From positions 13,181,001 to 13,245,000 of the forward strand of contig JAVTVX010000031.1 of assembly GCA_033439265.1 (NCBI GenBank): a DNA stretch of 64,000 bases, in the 5' to 3' direction. This DNA is from Dillenia suffruticosa (lineage: Eukaryota; Streptophyta; Magnoliopsida; Dilleniales; Dilleniaceae). The translations under genes were made by a program, and so were the position numbers. The notes under the pieces were generated by a model that was given only the letters and a program-made list of their open reading frames with translations, was not told where the DNA came from and searched no databases. Every line of letters starts with the position of its first letter. The first letter of the stretch is position 1. Shown piece by piece: positions 44,953 to 56,557 of the stretch.

Positions 44953-45157
44953 GTATACTAATGTCTGATGACTTAGTTGGTTCGGGAACTGACGTCCCTT
45001 AATCATGGTCGGGAGTTTGATCCTCCATAGGAATGAAAAAATCAGCACCGGGAGAGCTGTTCCCTCAATTGGACCCTGCAAGCGATCGATTCAGATTAGT
45101 CAGAGCGAAACTCCGGATACTGGATTTGTGACCTAGCTATGGTATCAAAAAAACAAA
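44953..45157 (+). mobile_element. SINE, tRNA-derived, best copy (copy 4) with target duplication
   Basis: An A box (TGACTTAGTTGG, 44969-44980) and B box (GGAGTTTGATCC, 45012-45023) are followed by the family body (GATTAGTCAGAGCGAAACTC, GGATAC, TATGGTATC) and an A-rich tail. The element is bounded by a perfect 10-bp duplication GAAGTAGGAG at 44943-44952 and 45158-45167, the mark of LINE-mediated retroposition. It is about 205 bp long and has no coding capacity. Confidence 0.85.
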
Positions 45158-45657
45158 GAAGTAGGAGTTATCAACACAAGTTATAAGTCAACTAAGAAGT
45201 TATAAGTCAACTAAAAACTAAAACCCGAAATTTTTTGTTAGTTATAGGAGGACAATTATCACAAAATAAAATTGTGACATGGCTTCGAAGCACAAGGATC
45301 CACCCCTTCTCTATGTACATGACAATGTATATATGTATTTATGTTCATGCAAACACACGCCATCTGTATTGTTCACACAAACACACACCATTCCGTGCCT
45401 CTTTATGGCAGTGGAAAAAGCTACTCTAATCCACTTTAACAACCTCATTTTGACTGAATGAATTTATGTTGTCTTTTCATTTTATGTTTGATTCCTAATG
45501 ACCTGCACATTGTATCAATGATGGTGTTATAGTACTCTTTAGCCTGGATAACATAGAGAACTGCCTCATCTGATCTTATATTCTTCAAACTCATCATTTC
45601 GGATACTTCGTTTTATGATGTGTCACCTTGCTTCTTTGTGGCAGTCCACTTCTGCTC

Positions 45658-45659
<2 letters not shown>

Positions 45660-45704
<45 letters not shown>

Positions 45705-45710
45705 GAGAGG
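45660..45710. repeat. (GA)n followed by a G run
   Basis: About 17 GA units run into 12-13 G, directly abutting the gypsy remnant. Confidence 0.95.
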
Positions 45711-45711
45711 T

Positions 45712-46217
45712 GGAAGGCCACACTAAAGTCAAAGATCGATGAGTAGACAAACTCTATAATATTCTCTGAGTCTATCGAATAATGCCCCGAAAGACAACAA
45801 GGGAGACACTATTCAACCTTATATACGAGTGCGAGACGGTGATACCAGTCGAAATTGAGATTCACAAGGGTAGACTAATACGAAGGAGAGCAGAACAAAT
45901 GTGTGCTATGTAAATGTCTAGACCTACTTCCTGAACTAAAGGAAACCACAACCATTTGGATGGCCGCTTATCAATAGTAGACAACAAGGTATTACAACCG
46001 AAGGGTCAGAACAAGAACATTTAAACCGAGCAACTTGATATCAGAAAGGTGGAAGCTATCGATAACCCCAACTAGGGGCAAGGTAGCGTCCAATTGGGAA
46101 GGCTTTTACAGGATACACTTAGAAGTTCATCCATACACTTATCATCTCGACCATCTAGATAGCTTGACCGTATCCCAAAACATAGAATTTCGAGAAGCTG
46201 CGCACTATTATCAATAA
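45712..46217 (+). pseudogene. Degenerate gypsy integrase C-terminus
   Basis: Three segments match the end of a Ty3/gypsy pol: a NILxVYR...PRKTTRETLFNL stretch, then ECETVIPVEIEIH, and finally GKVASNWEGFYRIHLEVHP with YHLDHLDS up to AAHYYQ and a TAA. Several stops and frame changes occur between them. Only the terminal part of the integrase survives, without catalytic residues. Confidence 0.8.
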
Positions 46218-46433
46218 GGATCAATACTCTATTGAATGAGCACACCTGCACGTAGTTAAGCGATTAGGTAAAACCCCTAGGGTCTTCTATCTCCCAACAA
46301 TATTTTTTCCGCATCCAATGGAAGTTAAACTCTCGACCTGGTTAAGGGACGAAAGTGTCCTTCTCACCTACACCAACATATATTGGTCCTATAGATCTGC
46401 TCTTCTACTTCCCAGGGCGTACGGACAGTAAGG

Positions 46434-46900
46434 GATCCATCTCCCCAAACGATAAATATTGCCCCGTGCTCCCGAACGGAGCCTATTATTGGAATCTATC
46501 TCCCTAACTGAGCAAACATTGCCCCGTCCTTTTGAACAAAATCTATCGTTAGGATTTATTTTCCTGAACAGGCAAGTATCGCCCTGTCCTCCCAAACGGA
46601 GTCTATTGTTGGGATCTATCTCCTCGAATGGGCAAATATTGCCCCGTCCTCCAGAACGGAGATTATCGATGGGATCTTATCTCCCCGAATGGACAAGCAT
46701 CATCTCGTCCTCCAAGACGGAGCCTATCGTTGGGATCTATATTCCTAAATGGGCAAGTATTACTCCGTTCTCTTAAAAAGAGCTTATCGTTAGGATCTAT
46801 CGTCCTGAATAAGCAAACATCACACAGTCTCTCGAATGGAGTCTATCATTGGGATCTATCTCCCTGGATGCACAAGTAACATCTTGCCTAATGAACGAAT
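46434..46900. repeat. 60-bp minisatellite, about 8 diverged units
   Basis: Units of 58-61 bp follow the pattern GGATCTATCTCCCCGAATGG, then CAAGTATTGCCCCGTCCTCC and GAACGGAGCCTATCGTTG. Unit starts fall near 46434, 46493, 46554, 46613, 46673, 46734, 46795 and 46853. Since 60 is a multiple of three, long frames run through with a 20-residue period; these are repeat artefacts. Confidence 0.9.
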
Positions 46901-48080
46901 GTATTAAGGAATGAGTCTCTCGAACTAGAGGTTACATGAAGGACGAAAGAACGACATCAAGAAAGCCAGCCGACCATGAAGCCTCCTATCGATCATCAAT
47001 GTTCCAATGATCGTCATTCACATCAGTATACTATCAATGACAAGATGATTAATCAAAAGAATGATCGACAAGTAACAAAAACTTTCCTTTCATTTCAATA
47101 TAATGAGTACATATCATGGTATACAGTCGTACACAATGCAAAGAGAATCTATAAGTCCCTAAGTCGGACCGAGTTATATCGAAGAAAATATATGAGGAAT
47201 CCATAGTAGAAAGCTAACTAAATGCAAGTTCCATGACCCATCAGCATTACACGATCGAGACCAGAAGTCCACAGAAACATCTGAATCTCCCAAACCACCA
47301 TCAAGTGGTGGAGTTAAAGAGGGTAAAAACTATGAAGCCTTTCTAGCATAAGTAGGAAAGGATTTTGAGAATGTAGTAGTTGGCCAAAATGAGATTGAAA
47401 GGACATATCAAGTTTCAAACCCTCTGGCATGCCCAGACTCCACCGTCTCCCAACTCATCTCATTGCCTGACTTGACGAAGCACTAAGAGAAATCCCAGAC
47501 AACCTCTGCTACACCGAGTGGACAAACAATGAATTTGACCTTGAGAAGAGAGCTTCCTCCACGAAGCGAGGACCTCTCCCTCCACAAAGCTAATTCCAAA
47601 TGAGCCCTAGCGGGCACCACCATGATGAGCAAACATCGAACAACATGACAGAATCTCGCATCAGCAGCTCTATCTTGATGGAATCTCGCATTAGCAGAAG
47701 TTTCTTAAATTATAAGGTTTTGTGGCTCAAAACCCATAGTCAAGTTATCTCTCAAAGATGCAAACTTTTAGTAGTAGAGACTCACAGAATCGCTCATGAA
47801 AGTATATAAAATCTCTCTGAGATGACACTGGGTCATACTAGCCTTATTTATAACTACGAAGATGTGATCCTCACGATCTTGAGCAGATGAAATGATCCAA
47901 TAAGAAACGTGTGTAATGAATAAGGAGCCTCAATCTCTTCAACTTCCCATGAAACATTTATTTCGGAATCATTTACTCATGAGTTAATTGTATTTATGCT
48001 ATTGTAACTCTCCAAGTATCAACTTTTGGCTTACTCCTTATACCTCTTAATCGAAACAACATAAGGAGTAGGGGACAAGT

Positions 48081-48725
48081 GATGGTACATAGCCCAAATC
48101 GCGTGGGGTCTAGACCTGCCAGACCCACGGCTTGTCAAGAAGACCTTGTCAGTACTTACTGACTGCTCCTTTTTCTCGATAGCCAACTGATCGGTCCGTA
48201 GACCTCCTTGGCACCCTGTATGGATTATTCAATCTGCTAAAATAATATTTACTTCCCTAAAAAGATGGGAGAACTTCACGTAAATGGAAAAAAAATTCAC
48301 AATCGTAACCGATAATGAAAAGAATCTCCAAGATGATCTGGACTTCTCAAATGAGTTTTATCACCCCATATGCACATGACTCTCAGGAATGAAAGATATT
48401 GTATAATCAAATTGTTTGATTTTGTCTTATTTTCTTTGAATAGAAATGTGATGGTACTAGGATTTTTCTTTTTTTTTTTTTAAACCGTCCTTGAAAGGTA
48501 TGATTGAGTTTATGGATACGACTACCGATGAGGATGGTAAAAAAAAATCCAGGACATATTGCAAAACCCGAAAGTCATCGCATCTGGGAACGGAGTCACG
48601 TTCCAAATTAAATATAAAAAAAAATTTAAACAAACTCAACACTAAAATATTCTAAAAATAATTCTATTTTGTTGTGAATTAAACTCGCAATACCACGTGA
48701 CAGTACCTGATTTGGTGAAGGCCAT
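48081..48725. other. Possible 3' LTR of the gypsy element and flank
   Basis: The sequence begins TGATGGTACATAGCCC after the purine tract. No second copy exists in the window for comparison, so its end is unknown. No gene is seen. Confidence 0.35.
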
Positions 48726-48774
48726 GTGTCACATCTTCAAGATGAGACAACTTGTCGCATCTTGAAGACACGAC
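48726..48774. repeat. Imperfect hairpin, left border of the pyrimidine repeat
   Basis: GTGTCACATCTTCAAGATG is followed after about 14 nt by CATCTTGAAGACACGAC, which can pair with it. Confidence 0.6.
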
Positions 48775-48777
48775 AGT

Positions 48778-49424
48778 CCGGCTCCCCCCGCCCCCCGCGG
48801 CACTCCCACGGCCCCTCCCTCAGCTGCCCACGACGTTCCTCTTTCCCTCCCTCCTCCACCCGCGACGCTGCTCCTCTCCCCCTCCGTCCCCCGCAGCTCT
48901 CTCTCTCCTCCCTCCCCCGCAGCTCTCTCTCCCTCCACCGCCGCCCGTGGCACACCTCCATCCCTCTCTCCCCCGCCCGCGACTCTCTCTCTCCCTCCCT
49001 CCCCCCGCGGCTCTCTCTCTCCCCCCGCCGACAGTGGCTCTCTCTCCTTCCCTCCCCCCGTGGCTATCTCTCCCTCCCCTGCCCGTGACTGTCTCTCTCT
49101 CCCTCCCCGCCCACGGCTGTCTCTCTTTCCCTCCCACGCAAGTGTCACTCTCTCCCCTGCCCGCCGCCCACGACCCTTCCCTCCGTTGCCCTTGACTCCC
49201 TCTCTCCCTCCCTCCCTCTGCGACTCTCTCTCTCCCCCACCGCGGCACGCCTCTCTCTCTCTCTCCCTCCCTCCCCCTGCGGCACTCCTCTCTCTCTCTC
49301 TCTCTCCCTCCGTGGCACTCCTCCCTCTTCCTCCCTCTCCCACAGCCGTGGAAGCCTCCCTTTCCCTCTCTCCCCCACTGCTGCCCACCACCATGGGAGC
49401 CCTCTCCCTCCCTCCCGTGGTGTC
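48778..49424. repeat. 650-bp GC-rich pyrimidine minisatellite
   Basis: The plus strand is composed of CTCTCTCTCC, CTCCCTCCCC and short GC-rich spacers (CCGCGGC, CCCACGAC, CCGTGGC) in irregular units of about 25-45 bp. It is nearly purine-free in long stretches. Frames on both strands stay open for up to 234 codons, but only as Arg/Gly/Glu- or Ser/Pro/Leu-rich low complexity. Confidence 0.85.
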
Positions 49425-49469
49425 ATGGGCCATGTCGTGTTCGTGTCTTAAAACACGACATGGCCCATG
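49424..49469. repeat. Perfect 18-bp-arm hairpin, right border of the pyrimidine repeat
   Basis: CATGGGCCATGTCGTGTT (49424-49441) and AACACGACATGGCCCATG (49452-49469) are exact reverse complements around a 10-nt loop. The ACACGACA-type motif is common in dispersed plant repeats. Confidence 0.9.
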
Positions 49470-49474
49470 TCACT

Positions 49475-50135
49475 GGTTCAACCTGTAATATAACCTATCG
49501 CGAGTTTAACCCGTGACATAAGAGATCACAAACAGAAAATTTTTCCTTGAAAATTATTTTAAATTTCTTTTTTTTAAGGTTATATCCATACATGTCTCTT
49601 TGGGAACTTACTGGTTTGCAAAACTACTCATAAGTACGTAGATCAGAAAACTACTCATAAGTACTGGTTCGCAGAACTACTCGTAACTTTTCCGGTGAAG
49701 GTTACATTACTTATCTTCCATTCAGCCTTAAAAACACTTCTGCCCGTGAGAAGTACTCCCAACACCATGACGGCAGCGCCAGGTCCATTCTGGTGCCATT
49801 CTGGCCCTAAAAGACAGGCACTTCCTTGCATATACATAAATAGTCTTCGGCGCTCAAAAGCTATTCCCGATGACTAATGACGATGTTGCAATTAAGAAAC
49901 TCTATTATATTGGGTCAAGTCTTTTGACATCCATACATGCAAACGAAGATTCCCACGAATGCAAACTCCATTCCCGATGACCGATGACCAATGACGATGT
50001 TGCAATTACCCTTGAAAACACACACACATGCAAACGACGCAAGCTCCAAGTCGGGTTATAATTCACAAGTGAGACTAGAAGATTCCCACGAATGAGATAA
50101 TGCGTGTGTCATTCTTATCTCCCCGAGGGAGTATG
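49475..50135. other. Non-coding stretch with small direct repeats
   Basis: ACTACTCATAAGTAC recurs at about 49622 and 49650, and once more in part near 49677. ATTCCCGATGAC and GACGATGTTGCAATTA recur near 49862-49892 and 49971-50008. No gene is seen. Confidence 0.55.
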
Positions 50136-51945
50136 TTTTTTTTTTTTGGGGTAAAAAAGAGAAACAAAACAAAAGTCCTACAAGGACTAAGAGACCAAGA
50201 CAGCAACTCTATTGGGCTTTGGCCTGCTTAATCTACGAAATCCCATCCCCGTTGCATCTGCGGACAGGTCCTTCAAAAGAGCTTGAGGATGGTCATCCAA
50301 GACTGTAACACCAGGGGAAGCTTTTAGACTCATCTTAGCAAGAGCATGCGCACAACCATTTCCTTCACGAAACACATGTGAGACATGACTCACTTTGAGC
50401 TCAACCATAAGCGTTTTACATTCCAGCCTGATCAGATGAAGAGGATGATTCTGATCCCCATTATCTTCAAGGAACTTAACGATGGTTGCACCGTCCACTT
50501 CTACCTGAAGATTCTTTATGTTCAAACTTTTGGCCAACCTTAGACCTTCCCTCAGCCCCCATAGCTCCATAGTGAAGATATCTGCCTTCCCAATGTTTAT
50601 TAGGTATCCTTTCAACCAACTTCCATCTTCCTTCCTCAGAAGACCCCCCGCACTAGCATTCCTAGATTGCAGACACAACTGCCCCATCTGAATTAAGCTT
50701 TATCTTACCTGCATTGGGTGGGTGCCATGTAATCCAGAGAGTTTCGTTAGGAGCGGCTTCCCTATCTAACTTGAAGGCCGCAATCCAACTCTTGCTCATC
50801 CTATGAATCTCAATGATGGTTGTCTGAATATTCTGTTTCTTGTTTCCCATAACCAATTTGCATCTCCTCTTCCATATGGACCAGACCACTGCAGGGATTG
50901 AAGGCTCAACCATAACCTTCATGCCTCTTCTCAACGAAATACCTAACTCCTCTCTCCAAAACCAGCAATCCTCCTCCATGTACCTCCACACTCCCTCCTA
51001 GATTTTCTTAGACTCATAACAATCTCGAAGGGATGCAAGAGGCTTTCCACCGAACTTCCACACTACTGACATAAATCATTTTCAATGAAACCTCTCTTCT
51101 TTCTCTCTTTGTTTGTTAGACATTTCTCAAGCCCCGTTCTCCATAAAAAGCACTTGACACTCTCGGGGATCTTAGCTCCCCAAATCCAATTCCACCCTTC
51201 ATCAGTCTTATCTACAGGAGAGCTATTAATCTGCATGGCATCATAAGCACTGTGAACTGAAAACTCCCCATTTTCTGACAGCTTTCAAAATATCGAGTCA
51301 TTAGCATCCCTCCTCCGGAGTAACATGATGCCACAGATCTCTTCCACTTTTTCCTGAGGCACCCAATTTCGAAGCTCTTGAACTTTCCAACTCCCATCAT
51401 TCTCAATGAAGTCTGCAACTTTGAGGCAAAGCATCCCTTTGAGACATTTGCACCTGATCAATTTGAGTTTCATCTCCCACCCACTTATCCCTCCAAAAGT
51501 TTATATCCTTTCCATTCCTCACTCTCCACTTGAGACCCTTCGAAATACAATCCCTGCACTTAACCACACCCCTCCACAAAGCGAAACCCGCAGCAGGACT
51601 GATAATATTGGAGGGGCAGTCCTTGAGATACTTGGATCTGAGGACTCGACGGCATAGAGAATTCTCACCTTTTAAGACTCTCCAACCCAGCTTGGCCAAC
51701 ATTGCCACGTTGCTCCCCCTCATCTTCCTCACACCTAGGCTTTCCCACTTCTTAGCTCTGCAAACTTGATCCCAATTCACTAGATGCACTTTACTTTCCC
51801 CCTCCTTACTTCCCCAAAGAAAGCTCCTGTTAATTCTATCTAGTTTATTGCAAGTATCTCTAGAGAGCCATGCCGTTTGCATGGTGTACATGGGGATGGT
51901 GGCATATCTCATGTATTGAACCCACCGGCACATCTCTCGGCACAT
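50136..51945 (-). mobile_element. 5'-truncated L1-type LINE (minus strand)
   Basis: The element starts near 51945, inside the C-terminal part of reverse transcriptase, continues through the zf-RVT region and an RNase H domain, and ends with an 11-A tail (T run at 50136-50146). Truncation at the 5' end and a poly(A) tail are typical of LINE insertion. Target duplications were not found by eye. Several frame breaks make it non-functional. Confidence 0.85.
50187..51945 (-). pseudogene. LINE ORF2 remnant: RT C-terminus, zf-RVT and RNase H
   Basis: First frame (51945 to about 51403): PMYTMQTAWL, INRSFLWGS, HLVNWDQVCRAKKWESLGVR and FWRDKWVGD, the region after the RT fingers and palm. Frame-shifted pieces around 51473-51212 continue the zf-RVT part. 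Then 50991-50662, and finally 50687-50187, an RNase H domain with ELWGLREGLRLA, VEVDGATIV and HVFREGNGCAHALA. The palm with the catalytic aspartates is absent. Confidence 0.85.
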
Positions 51946-52665
51946 CTCTCAAAGTGGTAAACTCCACAACTGTTTTTAACCTTTTAAAGTATTGTACCAG
52001 CAAAGAGGCAAGTAAAAATGAAAAAAAGAAAAAAAGAAAAAAGGAAAAAAGGGAAGATAGATTACACCATGGATCAGAGGTCACCACTCACAAGTTGTTT
52101 CATAAAAGGAAGACAATGAAGATCAATACTAGGTAGAATGACAAGCAACAACCACCGTACTCCAAAGTGTTAATGAAGGCGCCTGCAATTTTAATAAGTA
52201 TGAGTTCTATTTGTCATATACCATATCTACCATATATTTACCATACCTCCTTGTCCCAACCTTGTCACCGCAGACCTCAAATCTCAGGATACAAGTTTGC
52301 AACGGAGGTTATAAACCTGAATGCATTGGTGATAAAACTAGCCTAATTTGAGGTAATAATTATCAAGAAAACCACTCTTACCATGTATACAATGACAAAA
52401 AAAGCAATATCCAGTGCACTCCTTTTTTCCAAAATCTTAAGTGACCCACGGAAAGGCAATTCTCTTCTATCTAGGACGCCCATCAAAATCTTAGTGTCTC
52501 GACTAAAAACAAGAGAATAAAGTAGCTCAAGGGAACCCACTAAATCACCATAATTTTCTTGCAGCAAACTGCAACATCATTGTACATGATCATGTCAGGA
52601 TGAAATTTTTACCAACTTGTGCAATATATGTTTGTTAAAATTATCTTCCACCTCTCCCAATGCTC
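51946..52665. other. Flank of the LINE and 3' region of the JmjC gene
   Basis: A purine run (52017-52055, AAAAAGAAAAAAGG type) lies just upstream of the LINE 5' end. The part next to 52665 is likely the 3' UTR of the JmjC gene. No other gene is seen. Confidence 0.5.
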
Positions 52666-55551
52666 TTAAGCTTCTTTAGAATCTTTTTCCTCTATTTCAT
52701 ATGCTGCAGAAGCAGTATTACTCCGGTCATTTCTTGCACTGCAGGACAAAACAGAGAGCGGATCCTTGTCTTCTGATTGAGACAATGTTGGCCCATACAG
52801 TGGGTGATGAATTGAAAGCAAAAATTTGAAGTAAGCATATTTGATATCAAACTGCATATCATACCCTGCAAGAGAAAAATGTGAACTTCAAAGTCTGGAT
52901 AGGATACATCTAAAGTTGCGTGAGAGAAGCATTAGAATAAACACTAAGAGAAGCTAAGGGTGGGATTACAATAATTTACTGCAACCGTGCGTCCTCTGCA
53001 ATCTGGACTTTGGCTGACATAATGAAACCACATACTAGGCCTGCATCATCCCCAGTAAACCAGCATTGTGAGTTAGATCAGAGTATAGCATACCAAGTTG
53101 AGTAAATTCTTTTTCGTCTTTTAGATCCTTATTTTCTCCTACAGTTTTTGTCCAAACTAGTAGCTTGGTTAAATTTTTTGAAGCGCAAAAGGGAACCACG
53201 AAGTCATTCCTATTGAAAATCGAGGCAGTTCTCCAACATTTGCAACAGCATCAGATAACTATTCAGACTAGGAAAAAGTGCAAGTTATCTCCAAGTCCAG
53301 ACTAAAGTAGGTATACACCCATCTAGTACTTGTGGCATGTACTACTTAAAATCCGCGCATAATGGTTTAGACAAGACTGAGCATCCAACACATGGTTGTG
53401 GCCAGAATAAGGTTAAATGGGATATGTTTGCAATGACACCTGGTCTTGCAACATATAAAAATAACACAAGAATACACCAATTAGTGCCCTTAAAAACCAA
53501 AAAGAAAAAAAAAATTATATATTATCTCAGTGAATTCACTTGTGTAATTAGAATTGCATGCCAAATCAAAAATAGCAGAATAATATAGGGTATAGACAAA
53601 AAAAGCAGCATTATGTTCCCCAAATACACCCTAGGTTGGAGGAAAAAAAAAAGGCACCCCTACTGTATCATTGGTTCTGGGAGCATGTCTAAGCAGCTAA
53701 GGTGAAGAAAGAACAAGCTGTGGAAAACAATGATTTTGCTGAATAAACCATTTCAACAATGCAAATCCAATATAGGAATTTTCCCTGATCGATAGAAGTT
53801 ACGAAGTACAGAGGAACCTATTTCCAACAAATAAGGATAAATTGCATTTCTGGACCACTTTAGATGATGTTCAGGACATGGAAACAGAATAGATATTTTC
53901 ACATTATTTGAAGTAGGCAATCAAAGCAGCTATTCATTGTAAACTAAAATGGTGCAATTATAAGGAGATAGTCTAAAATGCTTCCCTAGCCCATAAGGAC
54001 CAATCCATATGGTAAACTAATTCTATCTGTCATAAACACATGACAGAAAATTTGAAGTAATTTTCAAGTATTAGATACCCAGCAGTCACGAATCTCTCCA
54101 TAGACTGTAAAACCCAATTGTAATATGAACTGAATCCTCACCACCACAAATACAAATTGAGGGAAAACTCAATAGATGTTAAATTGTTTATATGTCAATG
54201 CTAAAGTACAGAAAAATAAGAAAGATGACCAGAAAGTACTCAATTTTGTTAGCTGTGCTGTTTTTGAATAATCAAGAAACCGCCTTTTAAATCCTTAAGG
54301 CTTATCAATTATTATCTAAATCTTCCGTAGTGCTTTTTGGCAAACCACAAATGAATGTAACATCTAAAGTTCCTTACTTAAACTAGAATCTTTTCACCAT
54401 TGGAAGGGAAAATGTTAATTAATTAGTTAGTTAATTAATTAAATAAAATAAAAAAGAAAGAACGAACGTATTGAAGTTCATAGACACAATTCAAAATACA
54501 AAGGAAAAAACAGAATTTGGCTGTTGTATAAAAAATAAATATATTCCACAATGCACTATTCTTAACGAAGAAAGCATTCATTGGGAATGAAGGAACCAAG
54601 GAGAAAAACCTTACAAGTAGAGAATCTCCCCAGGCCCGAGCGTGCACTCAAATGGTTTGGGGCCGTTAAAATACAAAGGGAACTTTGAGATTTCATGATG
54701 TACGGAGTCTGGGGAAGGATAAGGATCCACACTGCACCAAGGCACGTATCTTGGTGGTTTTTCAAGTTCCAAGATTAACTCTTGAGTATCCTAAAAATTA
54801 TCACAAGGAACGTTGCAGATAATAAGGAACGGTACAGACAACGATCGAGACCGAGAGAGAGAGTGAGAAGGCTAACCGGAGAGTAGGAGTAGGAAGCAGC
54901 AGGGTAATGGTGGATGTAGAGGCGGTGGACGTCGGTGGGAGGGAGGAGGAGGAAATGCTTAAGCCCAGAAACAACAACATAGAGATTTTCATAATGGTCC
55001 TTGTGGAAGGAAGTGTGCGAGTGGGAGTTGCCAATCCATAGGTTGACGGCTTCGGGAAGGCAGCCAAGGGCTTCGGTGGCCCAAGGTATATGAGCGTCGC
55101 AATCCCCTGCCAGCACCGAATACTCATTCCTGAAGCAGTCATTCTGCTCCTGACAATAGGCCACTACGCCCTTGCCCTTGCCCTTGCCCTTGTCCGAGGA
55201 AATCAGGTCCAGAGCCTCTGAGAAGGGCATCCGACAGACGTGGGCGGAAGCGAAGCAGAGGGAAGAGTCCTCTGGATGCGGAACGAGGGCGTCAGCTCGA
55301 CCGTCGGGGGTCAAGTGGACAGAGACGCTAGAGCCGGAGAGGGCTCCACGAAGGTACTCGTCATCGGACCATAGAGAGATTGCTGGCCAGTGGAGTGTTG
55401 CGTTGGAGATGATGCAGGGTTTGTTCGCCGACACAAAGTCCCTCAGAAATCGGAGTGAAGACGGAGGTGAGTTTAATCGCTCCACTTCCACCGATGTTCC
55501 CAGGCTTAGCTCCCTCACCTCTTTCCACAACGTTTCCACCTGCTGCTCCAT
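52666..55551 (-). CDS. JMJ32: JmjC-domain 2-oxoglutarate oxygenase, JMJ32/JMJD7-type
   Basis: Fe(II)/2-oxoglutarate-dependent oxygenase of the small, JmjC-only class. Four exons (minus): 55551-54877, 54790-54615, 53040-52970, 52865-52666, all GT-AG; the frame gives 373 residues. An N-terminal cupin-like part (FLRDFVSANKPCIISN, HWPAISLW) leads to the metal site His183-Lys-Asp185 in SFHKDHYENLYVV and the distal His290 in PSMWFHYVSQSPD. This is the HxD...H triad. NYWYDMQFDIKYAYFKFL is typical of the JMJD7 group. A GK repeat (GKGKGKGKG, near residue 125) and a Ser-rich C-terminal tail (about 320-373) are less conserved features. Human JMJD7 hydroxylates lysines in GTPases, while Arabidopsis JMJ32 is reported as an H3K27 demethylase; which applies here cannot be read from sequence. 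The start is the only ATG before the conserved region. Confidence 0.93.
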
Positions 55552-56182
55552 TTTTCAACTCCTATGACTGAGCCTTGCCCGCACTCCTAGGTAGGGCATA
55601 GCGATTTTTGTTATTCAAATAAAGTGAAACAAATGAGTCAATTCAATTGATCCAAAGGGCGAGCCATCAGCTCTTTTTTTTTGGGCGGGGGGGGGGCCGG
55701 GGAGATTTAATGTCACAGATGTCTTTAAATTATGGAAAATTTTAATTAAAATGAAAATTATCAAAAATTTTAAAATTTAAAATTAAATCAAAAAATATAT
55801 ATATTCAGTAGAAAAAATAAATTAAGGGTGTAAAAATTTTTTAAAAATTAAAAAGTCTAAAATTTAATAAAAAATATGTATTTAAAAAAAGAAGAGAAGT
55901 CAAAAGATTTAAAACTAAATGAGGATGTAACTAAACTATAATCAAACAATCCGTTAGCATTTAATAGAAATAAGTTTGAAAAGTTAAAAAGTTTTAAAAA
56001 CTAAATCAAGTGTAATCAAATTACTCGAGATTTAAAACTAAAAATAAAAAATATATAATTATCCTAAAAATATATTTATTAAATCCGGTGCAAGTACTGG
56101 ACATGGTTTGTAAATTTCTCTCAACAATTGGGCCTAATTAACGAACAAAACGAAAGAGGGGCCAAAGGACAGAAAAAAAAGA
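55552..56182. other. Upstream region of the JmjC gene
   Basis: A T run followed by G-rich sequence (55674-55702) and then AT-rich DNA. No gene or clear promoter motif is fixed. Confidence 0.5.
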
Positions 56183-56516
56183 TATTACAATTATGTTTAG
56201 TAATTAATTATAATTAGAAATATTAATTAATAGTTAATAAATTAATTAGTAGTTATTAAAAGTGGTATAGTAATTAGTAGAAATTAGTAAAATTAGTTAA
56301 TAAAAATAGTATATATATTAATTTCAAGACATGTAATGAACATTGAATGGAATGATATTGAAATTCTTCTTTTTTTCTCGTTGTATTCTCCCTTCCTCTC
56401 TATCTCCTTCTTTCTGGTCTTTCTCTCTCTATCTCTCTTTCTCTCTTTCTATCTTTCACTCCCCAATTTCTCTTACTTTTTGTCTTTTTACCACTCTCTA
56501 GAGTTGAATTATGACA
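56183..56516 (+). repeat. 5' LTR of the small LTR element
   Basis: It starts TATTACAATT (TG mutated to TA) and ends ATTATGACA. It aligns along its whole length with 57222-57560, with moderate divergence, mostly substitutions and short indels in the CT-rich part. Confidence 0.85.
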
Positions 56517-56518
56517 AA

Positions 56519-56530
56519 TTAGTATCAGAA
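56519..56530 (+). other. Primer-binding site (initiator tRNA-Met type)
   Basis: TTAGTATCAGAA resembles TTGGTATCAGAG and lies 2 bp after the LTR. Confidence 0.75.
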
Positions 56531-56557
56531 TTCACGATTTTTGGTATAATCAATCAT

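Larger units (their letters stand above)
45712..48080 (+). mobile_element. 3' part of a Ty3/gypsy (Tat-like) retrotransposon
   Basis: A decayed integrase C-terminus (45712-46217) is followed by a long non-coding 3' region with a 60-bp minisatellite (46434-46900) and a purine-rich tract GGAGTAGGGGACAAG (about 48065-48079). The TG at 48080-48081 after that tract is the likely start of the 3' LTR. Plant Tat-lineage elements are known for hypervariable, tandem-repeat-rich 3' regions between pol and LTR, which this fits. The lineage and LTR start are inferences. The LTR end and the 5' half were not found. Confidence 0.65.

Noticed and set aside
46389..46879. Frames with a 20-residue repeat that look like a repeat protein
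   Set aside because: The 60-bp minisatellite keeps every frame periodic. Units diverge without codon-like conservation and lie in a retrotransposon 3' region.
48729..49433. Open reading frames up to 234 codons on both strands
   Set aside because: They arise from the pyrimidine minisatellite. All are Arg/Gly/Glu- or Ser/Pro-rich low complexity and no family is visible.
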